Shown: in pieces, positions 15,150 to 24,849 of the stretch | How positions within the stretch are numbered: the first letter of the stretch is position 1 | Layout of the letters: each line of letters begins with the position of its first letter | Assembly (NCBI RefSeq): GCF_000285275.1 | Contig: NZ_CADO01000005.1 | Span: 26,759 to 90,758 of the forward strand | Origin: Acetobacter pasteurianus subsp. pasteurianus LMG 1262 = NBRC 106471 | GTDB taxonomy: Bacteria > Pseudomonadota > Alphaproteobacteria > Acetobacterales > Acetobacteraceae | DNA: 64,000 nt | Reading direction: 5' to 3' | Position numbers and translations under genes: made by a program | Notes under the pieces: model-generated | Told to the model about the DNA's origin: nothing | Seen by the model: only the letters and a program-made list of their open reading frames with translations | Databases searched by the model: none

Positions 15150-17120
15150 TTAGAATCCAAAGGAAACGCGGCGCGTATTGCTGCTTTCAAGGTTGCGATA
15201 GCGCGCTAACGCCATAAGCGGGAAGAACTGCTTATAGCCGTGGTAACGCAGGTAAAACACTTTGGGGAAGCCAACAGCATTATAGGGGTCTTCATGCCAT
15301 TCCCCGTTCGCATCCTGTTGGTCTGCCAACCATGCAATACCGCGTGTTACGGCTGGATCATCCCGCCGTCCTGCGGCCATCAGCCCCAGCACAGCCCATG
15401 CAGTTTGCGAGGGCAGGCTTTCGCCATATGTGCCGTGCGGGCCGCCTTCATAAGATTCGCAACCTTCACCCCAGCCACCATCTGCACGCTGGACGGAGCG
15501 TAGCCATTCCACAGCTTTCACCACGGCAGGGTCATCGTGGGAAACGCCAGCAGCATTCAGGGCGCACAGGGCAGACCATGTGCCGTAAATGTAGTTTGTG
15601 CCCCAGCGCCCAAACCAGGAGCCATCTTTTTCCTGCTCTTTGCGCAGATACTCCAGCCCGCGTTGAATAACGGGTTCATCTTCCGGGTTCCGCAATTGGG
15701 CCAGAAAGGAGATGCAGCGGGCGGTAACATCGGCAGTAGGTGGGTCTAGTAAGGCGCCGTGATCGGCAAAGGGAATGTGGTTGAGCACATCCTTGTTGTT
15801 GTCGATATCAAAAGCACCCCAGCCACCATCTGTGCTTTGCATGCCCACAATCCATGTGCGTGCGCGCTCAATGGCTTCAGCATTTGCGGGGTCGCCTTCA
15901 CGGTGCAGCAACATGCCTACTACGGCTGTATCATCCACATCCGGGTAATAGTCGTTTCCGTATTGGAAAGCCCACCCACCGGGAGCCAGATTGGGGTTAC
16001 GAACAGCCCAATCTCCCTTCACGTTCAGGATCTGCTTGCTGCGGAGCCATGCAGAGGCTTTTTTCAGCTCAGCAACAGTTTTTTCTGGTGCGATTCCATT
16101 GGGGCCGGAGGCTGCCTCAATCATGGCATGGCCAGAAAGTCCGGTGTCCCAAATGGGGGAAACACAGGGCTGGCAGTAAGCTTCGTCGTCTTTTTCAACG
16201 ATGAGGGCCTGCACGGCTTCCCATGCCGTTTTTGCACGTGGGTCTTCATCCGGCACGCCCATGGCCCGATACATCATCACCACATTGGCCATGGCGGGGT
16301 AAATAGCCCCCAATCCATCTTTGCCGTTCAGGCGAGGCTCGATAAAATCAAGGGCGGCTTGAATAGCCTTTTTATGTGTTTTTTCGGGAACAAACGGCAC
16401 GACCGGCCGTAAAACGCTATCCAGCCCTTTAAAAACATACCCCCATGCAGAGCGATAAGGGCCGCGGATCCAGTCCTGTACTTTTTCTGGTGGCGTTACA
16501 AACAGCTCGCGTACATGAACTTGCCGCGGATTTGCCGCCACAGGGCGCAGGGCTGCCAGCACCAGAAGCGGGGCAATAACGGTGCGAGACCAGTAAGACA
16601 TATTCCACACGGAAAAGAATGCCTTGGCTGGTAGAAGCATTAACTCTACCGGCATAACCGGGGTTGCGCGCCACGGCACTTCCCCAAACAGAGCAAGCTG
16701 GGAGCGTGTGAATACGTTTGAGCGTTCTGCGCCGCCATGATCTAGAATGGCTTCTCGCGCACGTTGCATATGGGGGGCGTTAATATCATCCCCCACAGCT
16801 TTCAGCGCGAAATAGGCTTTTACAGTGGCTGAAAGGTCAAACTTGCCATTGTGGTAAAGAGGCCAGCCGCCGTGTTCTTCGCTTTGGATGCGGCGCAGGT
16901 AGATGGCAATTTTCTGCTCCAGCGCATCATCAATCCTGTCCATGAAATGTTCGAGCAGGATATATTCAGCAGGAATGGTGGCATCGGCTTCCAGTTCATA
17001 AACCCAATGCCCATCATCTTGCTGGGCCTGACTGAGCGCCGTATGCGCACTAAGGACCGCACGATCCAGAGCCTCTGAAGAAAGGCGTGATTCGGAAAGA
17101 GCACTCCCATCGGCGGCCAT
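15150..17120 (-). CDS. shc: Squalene-hopene cyclase
   Basis: The 656-aa cyclase converts squalene to hopene and hopanol at the membrane. The catalytic acid motif DVDDTA is at residues 394-399, and several QW repeats are visible (QSTDGGWGAFD, EKDGSWFGRWG, RADGGWGEGCES). Length fits the family (about 630-720 aa). It follows hpnE by about 65 bp and is followed at once by hpnG. It is also named hpnF in the operon nomenclature. No odd residues were seen. Confidence 0.97.
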   Translation of the reverse strand: MAADGSALSESRLSSEALDRAVLSAHTALSQAQQDDGHWVYELEADATIPAEYILLEHFMDRIDDALEQKIAIYLRRIQSEEHGGWPLYHNGKFDLSATVKAYFALKAVGDDINAPHMQRAREAILDHGGAERSNVFTRSQLALFGEVPWRATPVMPVELMLLPAKAFFSVWNMSYWSRTVIAPLLVLAALRPVAANPRQVHVRELFVTPPEKVQDWIRGPYRSAWGYVFKGLDSVLRPVVPFVPEKTHKKAIQAALDFIEPRLNGKDGLGAIYPAMANVVMMYRAMGVPDEDPRAKTAWEAVQALIVEKDDEAYCQPCVSPIWDTGLSGHAMIEAASGPNGIAPEKTVAELKKASAWLRSKQILNVKGDWAVRNPNLAPGGWAFQYGNDYYPDVDDTAVVGMLLHREGDPANAEAIERARTWIVGMQSTDGGWGAFDIDNNKDVLNHIPFADHGALLDPPTADVTARCISFLAQLRNPEDEPVIQRGLEYLRKEQEKDGSWFGRWGTNYIYGTWSALCALNAAGVSHDDPAVVKAVEWLRSVQRADGGWGEGCESYEGGPHGTYGESLPSQTAWAVLGLMAAGRRDDPAVTRGIAWLADQQDANGEWHEDPYNAVGFPKVFYLRYHGYKQFFPLMALARYRNLESSNTRRVSFGF

Positions 17121-17185
17121 GTCAGAAAATCCTTTCTGCTTGCAAGCGTAAAGCTGTTTAGAGCGGAGTGTGTTTTAAAGGGTCA

Positions 17186-18484
17186 TTACTGTGGGTGTTT
17201 GATGCCCAAAGTATGAACAGCCTGCACGCCAGACCGCATGGCCCCTTCAAGGGTTGCGGGCAGGCCGGTGTTTGTCCAGTCTCCGGCCAGAGCCAGATTT
17301 ACCAAAGGTGTGGCTGGGCCGCAGCGCAGGCGGTTTTGTTCTGGCGTGGCGGCAAAGGTTGCGCGTTTTTCCCACACAACTCGTTGGGCTGCCGGTGCGG
17401 GCGGCAGAGGTTGCTCCAGCACGGCATCACAAGCGCGGCAAACTTCCTGCCAGATGGTGCGGGCCAGATCATCCTGATTCTGGTCTGCATAGCGGTTGGC
17501 AGCGCTTACAGTAACGGACAGGATGTTTTCACGCAGGAAAACCCATTCCGTTACACCGCCAATAACGCCCATAAATCCACATTGCGCAAAAGAGCCTTGT
17601 GGAATGGGGCGTTCATCCAGCCGGAAATGCAGGTTCAGAATGCTTTCAAATTCTGTTGGAACGGTTATGCCTGCAATCTTGTTGGCCAGCAGTGTGTGCG
17701 CCACAGGGGCGGGCACAGCCATGATGATGGAATCATCAGGCCCCAAGGCAATGTCTTCTTCGGGCGTATGCAGGGTTGTAATGCGTCCGCGCGCTTCTTC
17801 CACACCGGTAATGCGGCTTTGAGTGCGCACTTCTACATTCATATCCTGTAGGTGCTTGAGGGCCGGATCTACCAAGGTTTCGGAAAGACCGTCCTTGGCA
17901 AACCACGGAATACAGGCAGTACCACCCAAGGAAAGGGATTCACGAATAACAGCGCCCAGCAATGCGGCACTTCCGGTATCGGTAAGTGTATTGAGGGCAG
18001 AAATAGCAAACGGTTCTAACAGCCGCCGTGCCAAGGCACCGGGTAGCAGGCAATCAGCAACGGTTTCGTTTTCGCCAGCATTCATCAGACGGTACAGGCT
18101 GCGCAAATCTGGCAGACGCATATCCGGCACACGCCGATGCGGCTGAAACACCCACCACGGCATACGCCCGCGAGAGAGGTTTAATGTCCAGCGGGCATCT
18201 TCGGCTAGATCCACAAAGGGGAAAAGCGGCGCGTGGGGGCCTGTTAAGGTATCCAGCGCGCCAGTAAGCCCCAGATAACGGAAAACGGTTTTGTTGGCAG
18301 AAAGCAGCAGGTGGTTGCCGTTATCAATCCGGCAACCAAGCTGACGGTCCATATAAGAGCGCGCACGCCCACCGCAGGCGCGGCCAGCTTCGTGCACGAT
18401 AATACGTGGGCCGGAGCCTGCGGCTTCCACCGCAGCAGCCAAACCGGCCATGCCCGCGCCAATAATATGCAGAGTGCCTGTCAT
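17186..18484 (-). CDS. hpnE: HpnE, hydroxysqualene dehydroxylase
   Basis: This 432-aa FAD-dependent amine-oxidase-like enzyme begins with the dinucleotide-binding motif HIIGAGMAGLAAAVEAAG and the family block GGRARSYMDRQLGCRIDNGNHLLL. HpnE reduces hydroxysqualene to squalene. ATG 18484 has AAGGAAAC upstream and is preferred over the GTG just before it. It lies between hpnD and shc. Confidence 0.93.
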   Translation of the reverse strand: MTGTLHIIGAGMAGLAAAVEAAGSGPRIIVHEAGRACGGRARSYMDRQLGCRIDNGNHLLLSANKTVFRYLGLTGALDTLTGPHAPLFPFVDLAEDARWTLNLSRGRMPWWVFQPHRRVPDMRLPDLRSLYRLMNAGENETVADCLLPGALARRLLEPFAISALNTLTDTGSAALLGAVIRESLSLGGTACIPWFAKDGLSETLVDPALKHLQDMNVEVRTQSRITGVEEARGRITTLHTPEEDIALGPDDSIIMAVPAPVAHTLLANKIAGITVPTEFESILNLHFRLDERPIPQGSFAQCGFMGVIGGVTEWVFLRENILSVTVSAANRYADQNQDDLARTIWQEVCRACDAVLEQPLPPAPAAQRVVWEKRATFAATPEQNRLRCGPATPLVNLALAGDWTNTGLPATLEGAMRSGVQAVHTLGIKHPQ

Positions 18485-18505
18485 CACCGTTTCCTTATCG
18501 TGCGA

Positions 18506-19405
18506 TCAGGGGAGATAAGAGCAGGCGAGCGCGTAAACCTTGCCCACGGTGGAGCTTTCAGGCAGCTGACGCAGCACATCAGGGCCCCAGCCACGTTTGC
18601 GCAGGTTTTTCAGCACCGTTTCATAGCTGGCGCCCATAATGCGAGCTGGCAGCATGGTGCGCGGGCGGCAGAGCTTCATGGTGGCAAAAGCCGTGGTGAA
18701 GTGATCCTGCGCACGGGCGGCAATGATTTTGGTAACTTCCTGCAAGCCGGGTGCCGTAAGCGCCTTTACCGGATCATGCGGCACATTAAACCGGTCCAGT
18801 AGATCAGAAGGCAGATACAGGCGGCCGCGTGCGGCATCTTCGGGCAGATCACGCAGGATGTTGGTCAACTGCAGGGCGCGGCCCAGATGATAGGCTACTT
18901 TATTGCCTTCATCAGAGCATTCACCAAAGATACGCACAGACAAACGGCCTACGGCAGCGGCAACGCGGTCACAGTAAAGGTCCAGCGTTTTTTCATCCGG
19001 CGCCACAATCGGGCTGGCCGTATCCATCAGCATGCCATCAATAATGGCATCAAAATCTGCCTGTTGCAGGGCAAAGAACGGAATGGCAGCCAGTAGAACG
19101 CGCTCCAGCGGCTCATGTGGGGTTTCAAGCCGGTCCTGATACAGGTGGGCAATCTTTTTGTGCCATTCTTCCAACGCCTGCGTGCGTTCTGCCAGCGGGG
19201 CAAGCCCATCGGCAATATCGTCCACCACACGGCAGAAAGCGTAAATGGCATACATGCCGTAACGGCGCATGGGGGGCAGGATGCGCATGCCAGCGGCAAA
19301 GGAAGTTCCTGCCTGTTTGACCGTGCTTTCCACCCAGGCAAGATCAGCAGGATCACACCCAAGGGGGGTCGGCTCGTCATGCATCTGGATGTCTGGGGTT
19401 GTCAC
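18506..19405 (-). CDS. hpnD: HpnD, presqualene diphosphate synthase
   Basis: The 299-aa trans-isoprenyl synthase carries both aspartate-rich motifs of the squalene/phytoene synthase family: CRVVDDIADG and LQLTNILRDLPEDAARGRLYLP. It joins two farnesyl diphosphates into presqualene diphosphate. Translation probably begins at GTG 19405. It sits 77 bp after hpnC and 21 bp before hpnE. Confidence 0.94.
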   Translation of the reverse strand: MTTPDIQMHDEPTPLGCDPADLAWVESTVKQAGTSFAAGMRILPPMRRYGMYAIYAFCRVVDDIADGLAPLAERTQALEEWHKKIAHLYQDRLETPHEPLERVLLAAIPFFALQQADFDAIIDGMLMDTASPIVAPDEKTLDLYCDRVAAAVGRLSVRIFGECSDEGNKVAYHLGRALQLTNILRDLPEDAARGRLYLPSDLLDRFNVPHDPVKALTAPGLQEVTKIIAARAQDHFTTAFATMKLCRPRTMLPARIMGASYETVLKNLRKRGWGPDVLRQLPESSTVGKVYALACSYLP

Positions 19406-19482
19406 GCGCTTCTCACTTGTTGTTCGATTGTCAAAGTTATTTGGTCAGGCTCTTTTTACAGAAGTTCTGCCATTCGGAAAGG

Positions 19483-20343
19483 TCATGCCCATGCCCGCAG
19501 GGCCGCAATGGCTGCATGCATGCCGTCTGCCCGGCGCAAAGCCACACGTCCTGCCAGAGGGTCTTCACGCCGCAAACGGCGGGTGAGGCAGTGTGCCAAG
19601 TCTACAATGGCAGCACATTCCATACGGAACCGGCGGTCACGAATATGGGCGGCCAAGGCGGATGCCTGTTGGTTCAGGGCATCCACGCCATCCAGCATGG
19701 TGTTGAAAACGCGCCGCATGGCAGGAGAGGTGCTGCCTGCCAGCAGATCATCTTGCGATGTGCCGCAGCGTTGCATCAGGTCTGCCGGAATATAGCAGCG
19801 TTTCAGGCGTTTGAGGTCTCCCGCGCAATCCTGAAGGTGGTTCAGGATTTGCAGTGATGTGCAAAGTGCATCGGAAGGGGCAAAAGCCGCGGAAGATTCT
19901 TCATGCAGGCCGATCAGGTAACGGCCCACGGGGTTGGCGGAATATCGGCAGTATTGCAGCAGATCATTCCATGTTTGATAGACATGCCCGCGCGAATCGT
20001 CACGGAAAGCGATCAGCAGATCGGTTGCTGTTTCAAACGGCACATGTGTTTGCAGCAAAGACTGGCGCAGCGTGGCCGCACTTTGGGCATCGGGCCGGTT
20101 GATAGGTTCGCGCTTGCCCAGCAGAACCTCTTCCATTGCATTCAGGCGTGTAATCTTGTCATCTGGGGCAAGCGTTTCGCTGTCTGCAATGTCATCAATA
20201 ACACGCGCGTAATCATAATAGGCATGCACGTGCGGGCGCAGCCTTTTGCTGATTAGCAGGGAACCGACGGGAAAGTTTTCATCCGAAGCTCCCTTGCCGG
20301 ATGAAACGTCTGCTGTTCCCCATACGCTGGTTGTGTTGGTCAT
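19483..20343 (-). CDS. hpnC: HpnC, hydroxysqualene synthase
   Basis: The 286-aa protein is a paralogue of HpnD in the same synthase family, with ARVIDDIADS and LQILNHLQDCAGDLKRLKRCYIP as metal-binding regions. HpnC converts presqualene diphosphate to hydroxysqualene. A 113-bp gap with a hairpin separates it from hpnB, the longest gap in the operon. Confidence 0.93.
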   Translation of the reverse strand: MTNTTSVWGTADVSSGKGASDENFPVGSLLISKRLRPHVHAYYDYARVIDDIADSETLAPDDKITRLNAMEEVLLGKREPINRPDAQSAATLRQSLLQTHVPFETATDLLIAFRDDSRGHVYQTWNDLLQYCRYSANPVGRYLIGLHEESSAAFAPSDALCTSLQILNHLQDCAGDLKRLKRCYIPADLMQRCGTSQDDLLAGSTSPAMRRVFNTMLDGVDALNQQASALAAHIRDRRFRMECAAIVDLAHCLTRRLRREDPLAGRVALRRADGMHAAIAALRAWA

Positions 20344-20372
20344 GCCTGGCTCAATATGATTGCGCGGTAAGG

Positions 20373-20399
20373 GCAGCCTCGTGATTTACATGAGGCTGC
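20373..20399. promoter_or_regulatory. Hairpin between hpnB and hpnC
   Basis: Perfect 8-bp GC-rich arms 20373-20380 and 20392-20399 around 11 bases. There is no T-run, so it may be an mRNA processing or stability element between the glycosyltransferase and the squalene genes. Confidence 0.4.
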
Positions 20400-20456
20400 T
20401 GGGAATGCCTATCCCTTAACTGCGGCCCTGCCCAGAGGGAGGCCTTAAGATATATT

Positions 20457-21653
20457 TTAGGCGCGCCGGCTTTTTTGCTCTAGTGCGCGCCCATCATTAG
20501 GGATGGCTTCGGTGTAGGCGCGGTCTTTCCAGACCACACCTTTGCCCCGGTGATGGTTAAGGGCAGACCCGATTGTGGCGGCTGTATAAAACAGCGCGAT
20601 AAACGGCAATGCCAATGCCCATAAGGGCGAAAGGCGAAAGCGCCGTAACGTGGGGATAAAGGAGCAAAGAGAGGCCACCAATGTGGCCGCTCCTACCCAT
20701 TGTGCGGGCCCGTGTGCCAGAAAAGCAAGTGCTGCAGGGGCAAGCCATACGATCATCATGGCTAATACTGTCAGCACCAGTAGCGTAGGGGAAAAGCGCA
20801 ACTGCACATAAGCTGTACGTGCAATCATACGCCAGATATCACCAGCCGTTGGATAGGGACGTACAGATTTTGCCAGGCAGGAATGCCCCAGATACAAGTG
20901 GCCGCCTGCCTGTTTAACGCAGCTTGCCAATGTGCAGTCATCTATCAAGGCGCCACGCAGGGCTTCAATGCCACCAATCTGGCGGAGCATATCACGCCGC
21001 AGTAAAATGGTGCCACCTGCGGCCCCGGCTGTTTTATCCTTGGGGTTGTTCACTTTGGCAAACGGGTAAAGCAGGGCAAAAAAGAACACGAAAGCTGGCA
21101 CCAAGGCGCGCTCGGCAAGGCTTTCGCACTGGAGTTCCACCATTTCGGAAACCATGTGCAGGCGGTCTGTTTGTGCCTTGGCCACCAAGGTAGAAACATG
21201 CGCAGGTGCATGAAGAATATCTGCATCTGTAAACAGCATGTAACCGCTGCCATCTGCACATTGGCGTTCGGCTTCTGCCACACCTTGGGCAACGGCCCAT
21301 AGTTTGCCACTCCACCCGGCAGAAGGATCTGCCCCATCTACAACTGTCAGCCGGTTATGGGGGTCTGGCAGAGCACGGGCCAATGCGCCGGTATTATCCG
21401 TGCTGCGATCATTTACCAAAATAACGGAAAGGCGGCCCACGTAATCCTGCGCCAGCAGAGAGGAAAGGGCGGGCTGGATGGAATCAGCTTCATCTCGGGC
21501 AGGCACAACCACCGTAACATCCGGCGCAATGTCCATATGCGTTCGGCCTGCCTCTGCAGGGCGCAGAATGGGGCCAGCTTGCCAGAACTTTCCATGAAAA
21601 AATATCAGCCCGATCCAGATAATGGCGCATAAAATAGCCAGAGCCAGTATCAC
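20457..21653 (-). CDS. hpnB: HpnB, hopene-associated family 2 glycosyltransferase
   Basis: The 398-aa membrane glycosyltransferase has an N-terminal anchor, a GT2 core (DVTVVVPARDEADSIQPALSSLL, the acidic motif LFTDADI, and LIDDCTLASCVKQAGG), then several C-terminal membrane helices. HpnB homologues are tied to hopanoid loci; the sugar acceptor is not firmly known. It begins with GTG and lies 10 bp after hpnA. Confidence 0.9.
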   Translation of the reverse strand: MILALAILCAIIWIGLIFFHGKFWQAGPILRPAEAGRTHMDIAPDVTVVVPARDEADSIQPALSSLLAQDYVGRLSVILVNDRSTDNTGALARALPDPHNRLTVVDGADPSAGWSGKLWAVAQGVAEAERQCADGSGYMLFTDADILHAPAHVSTLVAKAQTDRLHMVSEMVELQCESLAERALVPAFVFFFALLYPFAKVNNPKDKTAGAAGGTILLRRDMLRQIGGIEALRGALIDDCTLASCVKQAGGHLYLGHSCLAKSVRPYPTAGDIWRMIARTAYVQLRFSPTLLVLTVLAMMIVWLAPAALAFLAHGPAQWVGAATLVASLCSFIPTLRRFRLSPLWALALPFIALFYTAATIGSALNHHRGKGVVWKDRAYTEAIPNDGRALEQKSRRA

Positions 21654-21663
21654 CGCTGCGCTC

Positions 21664-22659
21664 CTATTTCAGCATGCCGTTATTGCGGAACCAGGTAATG
21701 GCATCTTCTACTGCCTTGCGGGCTGGGCGCGGGTTATACCCCAGTTCACGCTTGGCTTTATCGGACGAGAAGAACATTTTCTTGCGCGACATGGCCAGCA
21801 TCTCACGCGTAACGCGTGGGTTGATGCCAAAGGAGCGGGAAAGCCATTCGGATACAATAGCTACAGGCCAGATCACTTCCTGTGGCAGCCGGATTTTTGG
21901 TGGCGGCACGTGGGCAATTTCTGAAACCATGGCGAACAGATCGCCCAGCAGGTAATTTTCTCCACCCAGAATATATTTTTCGCCAATTGTGCCGCGTTCC
22001 AGCGCCAGCGCATGGCCTTCTGCCACGTCATCTACATGCACAATGTTCACGCCTGTATCCACATAGGCAGGCATGCGGCCAGCGGCGCAATCCAGAATCA
22101 TCTGCCCGGTGGGGGTAGGCTTGATGTCTCGCGGGCCAACAGGGGTGGAGGGGTTAACGATAACAGCCGGTAGCCCTTGATCACGCACCAGTTGCAGCAC
22201 TTCCTGCTCGGCCCGGTATTTGGAGCGCTTGTAAATGCCAATAACGGCATGTTCCTGCACAGGCGTGTTTTCATCGGCAATGGAGCCATCACCAATCAGG
22301 CCCAATGCTGCGACAGAGGAACAATACACAATTTTTTCAACACCAGCCGCTTTTGCCGCAAGCATAAGCTGGCGCGTGCCCTCTACGTTTGCCGTCATCA
22401 TGGGGCCGGGGTCTGGCACCCACAGGCGGTAATCAGCCGCAACGTGAAACACGTAGCGGCAGCCTTCTACCGCACGGGCAAAGGTTTCGGGGCGAGAAAG
22501 GTCACCGTCCACCAGATCGGCAGGAATATCGGCAATATTGCGTTTGTCGCTGCCATCGCGCACCATTAGCCGCAGGGAATGCCCCCGTTCCAGCAAAGTG
22601 CGGGCTACGGCGGAACCAACAAAGCCTGTTGCGCCGGTTACGAGGGTATGGGCAGTCAT
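21664..22659 (-). CDS. hpnA: HpnA, hopanoid-associated sugar epimerase/dehydrogenase
   Basis: The 331-aa short-chain extended reductase has the NAD(P) motif VTGATGFVGSAVARTLLERG at the N-terminus and the catalytic-type Y-x3-K in IYKRSKYRAE. It belongs to the NAD-dependent epimerase family; HpnA is the first gene of most hopanoid operons. The 195-bp region upstream is shared with the divergent HpnL-like gene and should hold the operon promoter. Confidence 0.92.
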   Translation of the reverse strand: MTAHTLVTGATGFVGSAVARTLLERGHSLRLMVRDGSDKRNIADIPADLVDGDLSRPETFARAVEGCRYVFHVAADYRLWVPDPGPMMTANVEGTRQLMLAAKAAGVEKIVYCSSVAALGLIGDGSIADENTPVQEHAVIGIYKRSKYRAEQEVLQLVRDQGLPAVIVNPSTPVGPRDIKPTPTGQMILDCAAGRMPAYVDTGVNIVHVDDVAEGHALALERGTIGEKYILGGENYLLGDLFAMVSEIAHVPPPKIRLPQEVIWPVAIVSEWLSRSFGINPRVTREMLAMSRKKMFFSSDKAKRELGYNPRPARKAVEDAITWFRNNGMLK

Positions 22660-22853
22660 GAGAATATACGCTCCCCCAGAGGTACGATACGTAAATAAAA
22701 AGTGGTAAGGACGTTAATCCCGAACGGCAGGTCTGTTTCTTTATCCTGCTGTCCGAGGTGGCGCCAGACCCCGTGGTGGTGTAAGGGGACGGACCAATCA
22801 CACACACACACTGATGCGTTTTTTGCTTTTTACCACATGGCAAAGGGCCTTGG

Positions 22854-23945
22854 GTGTGCTGGACAGACAGAGCTGGGGCCTTGAAGAAGCTTACGGTTTT
22901 TCTTACTTTTCTCGGGCTTGTGGCCGTTACGGCAGCAATGGCATGGAGCGGTTTCGATTCCGTTTTGCATGCTGTTATGCGTATAGGTCTGGGCGGCTTT
23001 CTTGTAATGGTATGCTGCCAGTTGCTGGTAGATGGCGTTCTGGGGCTGGCCTGGCATGCGGCTTTTCCCGAACTGGGCTATTTCAGGCTGTTGTCTGCCC
23101 GTATGGTGCGTGACGCCGCAGCAACATGTCTGCCTTTTTCTCAGCTTGGTGGCATTGTTATCGGCATTCGGGCCACGTGCTCATCGCATGGGTTTTATAA
23201 AGGCGATAAGCGGGAAGTAGCGTTGCCAGAGGCCGCTTGCGCCAATCTGGTAGATATCACCACGGAAGTGATGGGGCAGGTGGCGTTTGTGCTGCTGGCT
23301 GTTGCTTTTCTGGTGGCGCATCAGCGTTCCAGCCCGTTTGTTGTGCCCGTGGTGTGTGGCGCGGTGTTCCTGATTGCAGGTACCGCCGGGTTTATCTGGA
23401 CCCAGCGGCATGGTGGTAATCTGTTCCGTAAATTTGGTGGCACATTTACCCGCAGCCTTGCCTCCCAATGGCATGAAAATCTCACGCAAGGCGCGGATGA
23501 TCTGCAAGAGCAGATGGAAGCTGCATGGAGCCGCCCGTGGCATATCTGCCGTTCTGCGCTGTACCATTTTGTGGGATGGCTGGGCAGCGCGGCCATGCTT
23601 TGGCTGACGGCACGTTTTTTGGGGGCGCATCTTTCCTTCCCCAATGCCGTTGCCGTGGAAGGTGTCACCTGCGCCATCATGTCTTTGGGCTTTCTGGTGC
23701 CCGGTAGTCTGGGTGTGCAGGAAGGGGCCTATATGGCGCTGGGCCATGCTTTTGGTATTGATCCTTCTGTCTCGCTGGGGCTTTCCCTGCTGCGCCGCGG
23801 GCGTGAGATCATTATTGGCATTCCCGTTCTATTGGCGTGGCAGTTCATGGAAATGCACGGTTTGCGGGGTAATGATAAAACGGATGAGGACAAGGCTGCT
23901 TATCCCCCACCTTCTTCAGTGGTGAAGGATTCCCACCTTGGCTGA
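22854..23945 (+). CDS. hpnL: HpnL-like integral membrane protein (LPG synthase TM/UPF0104 fold)
   Basis: The 363-aa protein has about eight hydrophobic segments and the family landmarks GFLVPGSLGVQEGAYMALGHAFG and RRGREIIIGIPVLLAW near the C-terminus. It matches the HpnL group of membrane proteins found with hopanoid genes, related to the flippase-like part of lysylphosphatidylglycerol synthases. It is divergent from hpnA. GTG 22854 is used here; TTG 22881 with GGGG upstream is an alternative. The role may be lipid handling. Confidence 0.82.
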   Translation: MCWTDRAGALKKLTVFLTFLGLVAVTAAMAWSGFDSVLHAVMRIGLGGFLVMVCCQLLVDGVLGLAWHAAFPELGYFRLLSARMVRDAAATCLPFSQLGGIVIGIRATCSSHGFYKGDKREVALPEAACANLVDITTEVMGQVAFVLLAVAFLVAHQRSSPFVVPVVCGAVFLIAGTAGFIWTQRHGGNLFRKFGGTFTRSLASQWHENLTQGADDLQEQMEAAWSRPWHICRSALYHFVGWLGSAAMLWLTARFLGAHLSFPNAVAVEGVTCAIMSLGFLVPGSLGVQEGAYMALGHAFGIDPSVSLGLSLLRRGREIIIGIPVLLAWQFMEMHGLRGNDKTDEDKAAYPPPSSVVKDSHLG

Positions 23946-24834
23946 GAACACTGTGCCTGTTTTTGATACGCTGGCTGTTATTGGGCCGGGGCTTATCGGG
24001 TCTTCCGTACTGCGGCGCGCACAGGCGGAGGGAAATCTGGCCCGCAAGCTTATAGCGGTGGATCAGAGCCCAAATGTATGTGCCCGTGTGGCGGAACTGG
24101 GTATTGCGGATGAAGTGACAACAGATGCCGCAGCCGCAGCCGCACAGGCGGATTGCGTGATGTTATGCGTGCCTGTTGGCGCTATGGGGCCAGTGGCCGC
24201 ACAAGTTGTTCCGGCCATGAAGCCCGGCGCGATATTGACTGATGTTGGCTCTACCAAAGTATCGGTGATTGAGGCTATTAGCCCTTCACTTCGGGCAGAT
24301 GTGTCTTACGTGCCTACGCACCCCATGGCAGGCACAGAATTTTCTGGCCCAGATGCCGGGCTGGCAGATTTGTTTGAGAATCGTTGGTGCCTGATTACGC
24401 CGTTAGACTGCACCACCGCAGAGGCGCTGCAAAAAGTACGCACCTTGTGGGAGCGTTGCGGTGCCCGTTTGCGTGAAATGACACCCGCACATCATGATCG
24501 TGTTTGCGCCATTGTAAGCCATCTGCCGCATTTGCTGGCTTTCACCATTTGTGGCACAGCAGATGATCTGGCGAGCGAAACGCGCTCCGAAGTGTTGGAT
24601 TTTGCTGCATCCGGGTTTCGGGATTTTACGCGTATTGCAGCATCAGATCCCATCATGTGGCGGGATATCTTCCTGTCTAATCGCGAAGCACTGCTGGAAA
24701 TGCTGGGCCGGTTTATGGAAGATGCGCAGGCCATGGCGCGCGCCATCCGGTGGGAAGATTCTGATTATATTGTGGATCGGATTGAGCGGGGCCGTAAAAT
24801 TCGCAAAAGCCTGATAGAGAACAAGCAGGCCTAA
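23938..24834 (+). CDS. tyrA: Prephenate/arogenate dehydrogenase
   Basis: The 298-aa protein starts with an NAD-binding motif, LAVIGPGLIGSSVLRRA, and contains the family blocks LTDVGSTKVSVIEAI, THPMAGTEFSGPDAG and HDRVCAIVSHLPHLLAFTI. It oxidatively decarboxylates prephenate or arogenate in tyrosine synthesis. It begins with TTG and overlaps the membrane-protein gene by 8 bp, implying coupling. No regulatory ACT domain is attached. Confidence 0.93.
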   Translation: MAENTVPVFDTLAVIGPGLIGSSVLRRAQAEGNLARKLIAVDQSPNVCARVAELGIADEVTTDAAAAAAQADCVMLCVPVGAMGPVAAQVVPAMKPGAILTDVGSTKVSVIEAISPSLRADVSYVPTHPMAGTEFSGPDAGLADLFENRWCLITPLDCTTAEALQKVRTLWERCGARLREMTPAHHDRVCAIVSHLPHLLAFTICGTADDLASETRSEVLDFAASGFRDFTRIAASDPIMWRDIFLSNREALLEMLGRFMEDAQAMARAIRWEDSDYIVDRIERGRKIRKSLIENKQA

Positions 24835-24849
24835 AGGCCCGATTCCCTA

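Noticed and set aside
15759..16412. 217-aa open frame on the plus strand inside shc
   Set aside because: It is the antisense shadow of a well-supported squalene-hopene cyclase gene, has odd composition (many His, Cys and Phe) and no ribosome site.
17168..17851. 227-aa open frame antisense to hpnE
   Set aside because: Shadow of hpnE, without start signals or recognisable domains.
22799..22811. Short CA dinucleotide run before the HpnL-like gene
   Set aside because: Only about six units; too short to call a variable repeat.
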